Shown here piece by piece: positions 59,201-64,000 of a DNA stretch of 64,000 bases (its first letter is position 1; every line of letters starts with the position of its first letter). A program made the translations under genes and the position numbers. Below the pieces are notes generated by a model. That model ran no database searches. It saw nothing but the letters and a program-made list of their open reading frames with translations, and was not told the DNA's origin. This DNA comes from Massilia brevitalea (lineage in GTDB: Bacteria > Pseudomonadota > Gammaproteobacteria > Burkholderiales > Burkholderiaceae_D), in contig NZ_JAULSI010000002.1 of the NCBI RefSeq assembly GCF_030711405.1, positions 111,706 to 175,705 of the forward strand, given 5' to 3'.

Positions 59201-61834
59201 TTATTTCTTCGCTGCGGTGGCGCGCTTGGCCGCTGGCTTTTTCGCGGCAGCGGTTTTCGCCGCCGCCTTGGCCGCCGGCTTCCTGGTCACCTTGGTCTCG
59301 ACTGCCGCGCCATCCACCTCCGCGGCGGCATCGTTCGCCGCCTTGCCCTTGGCCGCCGGCTTGGCCTTGCGCTCCTCGAACTCGAAGCTGATCTTGCCGT
59401 CCTTGGCGCGGGTCAGGTAAGCCTTGAACGGACGGCGGGTGCGCTGCGAGACGAAGCCCGGCAGCAGATCCGTCTTGCCATCGTTCAGCAGCTTGGCCAT
59501 CTGCTCGGGCAGGATTTCCTGCTGCAGGATGATGCGGCCGCTGCGGAAGTCGCAGGTCTTCGGCTTGGCGACCTGGTTCTGGCACACATACGCCAGGCCC
59601 ATTTCGTACACGCCGGCGGCGCACTTCGGGCAAGGTCCAAGCGGGGTCTGGCCGGTGAAGTCGAGGCCCTCGCCTTCTTCGCCATCGGCCGCGTCCTGGC
59701 CGAAATCGAACTCCAGCTTGAAGTTGTTGATGTCCTCGTCGCGCACGATGCGCAGGATCGCCGCGAACGGACGGCCCATCTTCGAGCGGAAGCCTTGCAG
59801 CGGGCCGATGGTGCGATTCGCCAGCAGTTCCTCGACCTCGTTGATCTCGAACTGGCGGCTGCCCGGCGTCTTGCTCATCGAGAAGTCGCACTTGGTACAG
59901 GCAAAGCGGCGGTAGTTTTCCTTGACCACGCCGGCGCAGTTTGGGCACGGCGTGGTCAAGGTCGCGTACTCGCCCGGAATCGTGTCGTTGTTGTATTCCT
60001 TGGCGCGCTTGACGATGATCTGGGTCATTTGCGCGATTTCACGCATAAACTCTTCGCGCGAGATCTTGCCCTTCTCCATCTGCGACAGCTTGTATTCCCA
60101 TTCGCCGGTCAGTTCCGGGGCCGTGAGTTCGTTCACGCCCAGGCCGCGCAGCAGCGTCATCAGCTGCGAGGCTTTCGCCGTCGGAATCAGCTCGCGTCCT
60201 TCGCGGATCAGGTATTTCTCGGTCAGCAAGCCCTCGATGATGGCCGCGCGGGTGGCCGGCGTGCCCAGGCCCTTGCCGGCCATGGCGTCGCGCAGCTCGT
60301 CCGAGTCGACCAGCTTGCCGGCGCCTTCCATGGCCGACAGCAGGGTCGCTTCCGAATAGCGTGCAGGCGGTTTCGTCACCAGGCCATTCGCGTTGATCTT
60401 GTCGGCCAATACCTTTTCGCCCTTGGCTACCGGGACCAGGGTCGCGCCGTCCTTGTCGTCGCCGGTGGTGTCCTTGCCATAAATGGCAAGCCAGCCCGGG
60501 TTCGTCATGACCTTGCCTTCGGTCTTGAACTGGTGGCCCGACACTTCGGTGAAGCGGGTCGTGACCAGGAACTCGGCCGGCGGGAAGAACACCGCCATGA
60601 AGCGGCGCGTGACCAGGTCGTACAGCTTTTGTTCCGGCTCGCTCAGGTTCTTCGGGGCGACGCCGGTCGGGATGATGGCGAAGTGGTCCGAGATCTTGGT
60701 GTTGTCGAAAATGCGCTTGTTCGGCTTGACCCAGCCGTTCTTGCTGATCTGCTTGGCGAACTGGTGGTAATTGTTGTTCTCTGCCAGCGACTCCATCGTC
60801 GACTTGACGGTGGCCACGTAGTCTTCCGGCAGGTGGCGCGAATCGGTACGCGGGTAGGTCAGCACCTTGTGCTTTTCGTACAGCGCCTGGGCCAGGCCCA
60901 GGGTGTTCTTGGCCGAGAAGCCGAAGCGGCCGTTGGCCTCGCGCTGCAGGCTGGTCAAATCGAACAGGGCCGGCGCCATCGAGGTGGTCGGTTTCGATTC
61001 CTCGGTGACGGTGCCCTGCTTGCCGCGGCAGGCGGCGGCGATGGAGTCGGCGGCGGCCTTGCTCCACAGGCGCTCGGCGCGCTTTTCCGGATCGTTCTCG
61101 TCCTTCTTGAATTTCTGGTCGAGCCAACGCCCTTCGTAGACGCCGGCGGCGCACACGAACTCGGCGCGCACTTCCCAGTAATCGCGGGCGACGAACTTCT
61201 TGATCTTTTCTTCGCGCTCGACCACGATCGACAGGGTCGGCGTCTGCACGCGGCCCACGGTCGTCAGGTAGAACCCGCCTTCCTTCGAGTTGAAGGCGGT
61301 CATGGCGCGGGTGCCGTTGATGCCGATCAGCCAGTCGGCTTCGGAACGGCAGCGCGCGGCGTCGGCCAGCGGCAGCATTTCCTGGTCGCTGCGTAATTGC
61401 TTGAAGCCTTCGCGGATCGCGTTCGCCGTCATCGACTGCAGCCACAGGCGCTTGATCGGCTGCTTGGCTTTTGCATGCTGCGCGATCAGGCGGAAGATCA
61501 GTTCCCCTTCGCGCCCCGCGTCACATGCGTTGATGAGGGTGGTGACGTCCTTGCGCTTGATGAGCTTGTTCAACACTTTCAGGCGCGACTCGGTCTTCGC
61601 AATGGGATTCAGCGCGAAGTGCGGCGGAATCATCGGCAGGTGGGTGAAGCTCCATTTGCCGCGCTTGACATCGTATTCTTCCGGCACCGCGATTTCCAGC
61701 AGGTGGCCGACGGCCGACGACAGGACGTATTCGTCGTTTTCGAAATACTCATCGTGCTTGGTGAAGCCGCCCAGCGTCTTGGCGATGTCATTCGCGACGG
61801 AGGGCTTCTCGGCGATGATGAGGGTTTTGGTCAT
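59201..61834 (-). CDS. topB: DNA topoisomerase III
   Basis: A type IA topoisomerase that decatenates DNA and dissolves recombination intermediates. The 877-residue protein starts MTKTLIIAEKPSVANDIAKT (TOPRIM), has DAGREGELIFR, the catalytic tyrosine in VLTYPRTDSRHLP (Tyr327) and GRVQTPTL. The C-terminal part has two zinc-binding segments (CPNCAGVV...CTKCDF and CPKCAAGVYE...CDFRSG), followed by a Lys/Ala-rich tail of KPAAK-like repeats from about residue 820 that resembles histone H1/AlgP tails. The tail probably adds nonspecific DNA binding. It is longer than E. coli TopB (653 residues) for this reason. Confidence 0.95.
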   Translation of the reverse strand: MTKTLIIAEKPSVANDIAKTLGGFTKHDEYFENDEYVLSSAVGHLLEIAVPEEYDVKRGKWSFTHLPMIPPHFALNPIAKTESRLKVLNKLIKRKDVTTLINACDAGREGELIFRLIAQHAKAKQPIKRLWLQSMTANAIREGFKQLRSDQEMLPLADAARCRSEADWLIGINGTRAMTAFNSKEGGFYLTTVGRVQTPTLSIVVEREEKIKKFVARDYWEVRAEFVCAAGVYEGRWLDQKFKKDENDPEKRAERLWSKAAADSIAAACRGKQGTVTEESKPTTSMAPALFDLTSLQREANGRFGFSAKNTLGLAQALYEKHKVLTYPRTDSRHLPEDYVATVKSTMESLAENNNYHQFAKQISKNGWVKPNKRIFDNTKISDHFAIIPTGVAPKNLSEPEQKLYDLVTRRFMAVFFPPAEFLVTTRFTEVSGHQFKTEGKVMTNPGWLAIYGKDTTGDDKDGATLVPVAKGEKVLADKINANGLVTKPPARYSEATLLSAMEGAGKLVDSDELRDAMAGKGLGTPATRAAIIEGLLTEKYLIREGRELIPTAKASQLMTLLRGLGVNELTAPELTGEWEYKLSQMEKGKISREEFMREIAQMTQIIVKRAKEYNNDTIPGEYATLTTPCPNCAGVVKENYRRFACTKCDFSMSKTPGSRQFEINEVEELLANRTIGPLQGFRSKMGRPFAAILRIVRDEDINNFKLEFDFGQDAADGEEGEGLDFTGQTPLGPCPKCAAGVYEMGLAYVCQNQVAKPKTCDFRSGRIILQQEILPEQMAKLLNDGKTDLLPGFVSQRTRRPFKAYLTRAKDGKISFEFEERKAKPAAKGKAANDAAAEVDGAAVETKVTRKPAAKAAAKTAAAKKPAAKRATAAKK

Positions 61835-62179
61835 AGGGTTTCTCGTCGTACTTATATTAGAGGTCGGGCCTGCGCATCATACATGCTCGAAAGCGGAACC
61901 TAGTGTCTTGATGGTAACAGTCTGGAATAAGCGGCCAATGATAAGCGCGTTATCGCGCAGTTCGCAAGTGGACTCTGCACCTCTGTTGTGCAGCGCAAGC
62001 AGATGCCGCGCCGAAACCGGGCGCACCGGCAGGGGCCGAGACGGGCTCCCTGCACGAGTGATAGTGGGTCCTTTCCTACATAGGATCGGACATCATTCCG
62101 ATAGAAGCGGCATGGCCATGCGCGCATGATCGCCCTGTTGGCGGGCTGGCACAGACGCCGTTTGTTGGAGGAAACAATC
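61835..62179. promoter_or_regulatory. intergenic region with two dyads upstream of the disordered-protein gene
   Basis: No gene is supported. Two adjoining dyads stand out: the perfect palindrome TCCTACATAGGA at 62074-62085, and ATCGGA, CATCAT, TCCGAT at 62085-62102. They share one base and lie about 80-105 bases before the ATG at 62180, a usual place for operator or promoter elements. The left part contains the topB promoter region, not resolved. Confidence 0.5.
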
Positions 62180-62674
62180 ATGAGCGACAAACACAAGGGA
62201 TCGAACGAACACGGACGCAGCGTGTCGCGCGAGAAAATCGTGCCGGTGGCCGAAGGCAGCCAGCAGGGCAAGGCGCCAGGCGCGGTGGCGCCCTCGGCGC
62301 CGAATTCGCAATCCTGGACACCGAATTCGGAACAAGGCGGAGCCGGCAATGCGCAATCGGGTTCGCTCGGCGCCCAGCAACAAACGACGGGCGGCAACCC
62401 CGACCGCGGACGCGGTGTGGCCTCCCAGAGCGGCAACTGGAGCGCACGCCAGAAAGGCCAGCGCATGCAGGCGCGCGCCGAGGAAGACCGGCTTGGCATG
62501 TCGCAGCAGTCCGGGCAAGGCGGGCTCGAGCAGGACCAGCTTGCCGGCTCGCAGGAGTCGGCCGGCGGGCCTGCAGCCTCGAAGCAAACGGGCGTGAGCG
62601 GATCGCAGGGCGGGGGACAGCCGGACCAGCCATCGTCCGACTACGGCAAGGACAAGGGTAAAAGCAAAGGGTAA
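62180..62674 (+). CDS. hydrophilic, low-complexity (disordered) protein of unknown function
   Basis: A 164-residue protein rich in Gly, Gln, Ser, Ala and Asn with no hydrophobic segment: MSDKHKGSNEHGRSVSREKI, then NSQSWTPNSEQGGAGNAQSG, SARQKGQRMQARAEEDRLGM and a C-terminal SSDYGKDKGKSKG. GGAGG lies nine bases upstream of the ATG, so it is likely translated well. Composition resembles stress-associated hydrophilins or spore/desiccation-type proteins, but I recognise no family. The nearby dyads suggest regulated expression. Confidence 0.75.
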   Translation: MSDKHKGSNEHGRSVSREKIVPVAEGSQQGKAPGAVAPSAPNSQSWTPNSEQGGAGNAQSGSLGAQQQTTGGNPDRGRGVASQSGNWSARQKGQRMQARAEEDRLGMSQQSGQGGLEQDQLAGSQESAGGPAASKQTGVSGSQGGGQPDQPSSDYGKDKGKSKG

Positions 62675-62766
62675 GTGAGGCCAGGCGGTATCGAAGTGAC
62701 ACACACCATCTCGCTTCCGGCTGGGCGCGCGGCAAACCCGGCGTTGCCCTGGACATCCTGCCACCG

Positions 62767-63851
62767 AAAAGAAAGGCGCTGTCATCGTTTGCTGTGGATG
62801 GGCCCGATTGCTAAGTGAAACAATTGATCGGCAGATGTAATTTTTCCGCCATCGAGCATGCGGCGCCAGCCCAGGTAGTTCGGCAGGTAGCGCGAGGCGA
62901 CGCCGTGAAACGGCAACAACCATTCGCGCAAGCGCCCGTGATAGGCGTTCACGTTCTGCACATGGATGAGTCCGGAGGCGCCCATGCGCGTGCGTTCGCC
63001 GGTACCGACATTGACGGCCTGGTGCGCAATGCCGTGTGCACGGGCGAAAGCACGGTAGGCGGCGTTTGCGTCGGTCACGAGCAAGACGTTCCGGTCCAGG
63101 AAGGGCAGCAGGTGGCGCTCCAGCTGGATTTTGCTGACAGGACCGCGGCCAGTGACAGCATCGATCGTCTGTTTGCTGCGGTCACGGGCCACCAGGATGC
63201 AGTCGAGCTCGCGTGAAATGCCGCGTCTGCCGGCAACGCCGCCCCGTTTGCGCGCTGGCCGGTCGAGCTTGCGCGACCCCTTCTGGGATTCCAGGATGAA
63301 CATTTCGTCGGCCTCGGCGATGCCGTTCAGGCGCGCCGGCCGGTCTTCCTTTACCCGGTCGAGGAAGCGATGGCGCCAGCGGAATGCGGTATTGCGGTGC
63401 ACCTTGACCTCGTCCGCCGCCGCGCGCACCGGGCGCGACGCACGCAGCGCATCGAGGTAATCGAGCCATTTCCCTTTCAGCCGCAGGCGTGCCAATGGCG
63501 TACCAGTCAAATCGTTGAAGGTGCGCCGGCAGGCGAAACAGCGGTAGCGCTGCAGGTGATTCGCGTGGCCATGCCGATGCCAGCGCTCGCACTGGCAGTG
63601 AGGACAGCGTCGTCCCGGCGATTGGAATTGTTCGATCAGGGCAAGCACTTGGTGCAACCCGGCCGCCGGGCGCAGGGCGTCGAGGACCTGCAGCCGCTGG
63701 GGCTGGTTCAATGCGGGCAAGGCGGCAAACCACTTCGTGAAGCGAGGTGCTTTCATGGTCATCCCGTATCGATGGCGATACGACTTGGACCGCGAATGAG
63801 CTCAGCAGTTCAACCCTCATCCATAGCTAACGGTGACAGCGCCAAAAGAAA
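62767..63851 (-). mobile_element. complete IS1595-type insertion sequence with 8-bp target duplication
   Basis: The element itself is 62775-63843 (1069 bp). The terminal inverted repeats are 26 bp: left GGCGCTGTCATCGTTTGCTG plus TGGATG (62775-62800) and right, on the minus strand, GGCGCTGTCACCGTTAGCTA plus TGGATG (63818-63843), matching at 23 of 26 positions. Both sides are flanked by AAAAGAAA (62767-62774 and 63844-63851), a perfect 8-bp target duplication, the size expected for IS1595. A single intact transposase fills the element. Confidence 0.95.
62782..63762 (-). CDS. IS1595 family transposase
   Basis: A 326-residue transposase with an N-terminal zinc ribbon (CPHCQCERWHRHG...YRCFACRRTFNDLTG), a helix-turn-helix region (AADEVKVHRNTAFRWRHRFL) and the ISXO2-like DDE/DDN domain: GIAEADEMFILES, LLVTDANAAYRAFA and NVNAYHGRLREWL. 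No frameshift or stop interrupts it, and its stop codon lies inside the left inverted repeat. The start is 63762 or 63756 (MKAPRFTKW). Confidence 0.95.
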   Translation of the reverse strand: MTMKAPRFTKWFAALPALNQPQRLQVLDALRPAAGLHQVLALIEQFQSPGRRCPHCQCERWHRHGHANHLQRYRCFACRRTFNDLTGTPLARLRLKGKWLDYLDALRASRPVRAAADEVKVHRNTAFRWRHRFLDRVKEDRPARLNGIAEADEMFILESQKGSRKLDRPARKRGGVAGRRGISRELDCILVARDRSKQTIDAVTGRGPVSKIQLERHLLPFLDRNVLLVTDANAAYRAFARAHGIAHQAVNVGTGERTRMGASGLIHVQNVNAYHGRLREWLLPFHGVASRYLPNYLGWRRMLDGGKITSADQLFHLAIGPIHSKR

Positions 63852-63875
63852 ACGGCCTGCTGGAAGCAGGCCGTT
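63851..63875 (-). terminator. terminator of the gene at the window end, cut close by the IS
   Basis: Stem AACGGCCTGC / GCAGGCCGTT (63851-63860 and 63866-63875). Read on the minus strand it is followed by TTCTTTT, which is the target duplication of the insertion sequence. It serves the gene ending at 63912. Confidence 0.85.
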
Positions 63876-63911
63876 CAGGATGACGTGTCGAGACGCGGTG
63901 GTTCGCTTGCT

Positions 63912-64000
63912 TTAATGCAGCAGGCGCGGCGCCTGTTCGTCGTCGGAACCGAACCAGTCGTCGAACATCAATGCGTCGGGTTCCTTGCCCTGGCTCCACA
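63912..64000 (-). CDS. C-terminal end of an unidentified protein, cut by window edge
   Basis: On the minus strand the frame from the window edge reads WSQGKEPDALMFDDWFGSDD then EQAPRLLH and stops at TAA (63912-63914). The acidic, Trp-containing tail is not enough to name a family. The hairpin terminator 37 bases downstream supports it as a true gene end. A competing frame through 63817-63999 has arginine-rich noise and is not favoured. Confidence 0.6.
   Translation of the reverse strand, partial: WSQGKEPDALMFDDWFGSDDEQAPRLLH

Noticed and set aside
61900..62499. Minus-strand open frame across the topB upstream region
   Set aside because: It is antisense to the disordered-protein gene, Cys/Arg/Pro-rich, and lacks a ribosome binding site.

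Overview
The window is GC-rich, densely coded chromosomal DNA from a betaproteobacterium. It is most likely a member of the Burkholderiales, family Oxalobacteraceae (Massilia/Telluria-like). This is inferred from gene content and order: dusB-fis-purH, ruvCAB, tyrS-dtd divergent from an M23 endopeptidase, anmK-erpA-bactofilin-argC-patatin-rpsI-rplM, a coq7 gene, a PEP-CTERM protein and a TPP-riboswitch thiamine operon. No rRNA, tRNA or CRISPR array was seen.

Layout. 1-2090: two copies of a (M15-like peptidase, exported partner protein) unit, the first cut by the window edge, plus a remnant of a third unit start. 2093-4996: methyl-accepting chemotaxis protein, CheW and a conserved small protein. 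5104-9581: thiE-D-G-S-C on the minus strand under a TPP riboswitch. 10110-16854: a very large RHS-repeat protein with a Sec signal peptide and a C-terminal DUF2235/Tle1-like lipase domain, followed by two overlapping paralogous lipoprotein genes, the likely immunity pair. 16962-25556: valS, a PEP-CTERM protein, a DUF2147 protein, SMR and MFS efflux pumps, an HxlR regulator with visible operators, a sensor kinase/receiver pair and a cold-shock gene. 25995-32540: MgtC-like protein, DesK/DesR-type two-component pair, two tandem exported amidohydrolases and YaiI. 32537-41412: ruvB-A-C, purH-fis-dusB, a phosphatase, a PEBP-family protein, dtd and tyrS. 41563-48960: M23 peptidase, anmK, erpA, bactofilin, argC, patatin, rpsI, rplM. 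49282-58864: an exported S33 hydrolase, a NatAB-type ABC exporter, OsmC, coq7, an ABC ATPase with a giant permease fused to a degenerate M1 peptidase domain, and an orphan addiction-module-like gene. 59201-64000: topB, a disordered hydrophilic protein, an intact IS1595-type insertion sequence, and the 3' end of one more gene.

The most unusual content is the pair of polymorphic-toxin-like loci at 1-2090 and 10110-16854, each with a duplicated partner/immunity gene; the ABC permease whose M1 domain has lost HExxH; an insertion sequence with perfect 8-bp target duplications that sits against a terminator; and a dispersed family of palindromic intergenic repeats (core GGGTGGGCAC/GTGCCCAC) at four places, one of them next to a separate 112-bp hairpin element. 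Starts were moved downstream of the longest open frame wherever overlaps, ribosome binding sites or homology favoured it. Family assignments are from recognition of motifs, not from database searches.
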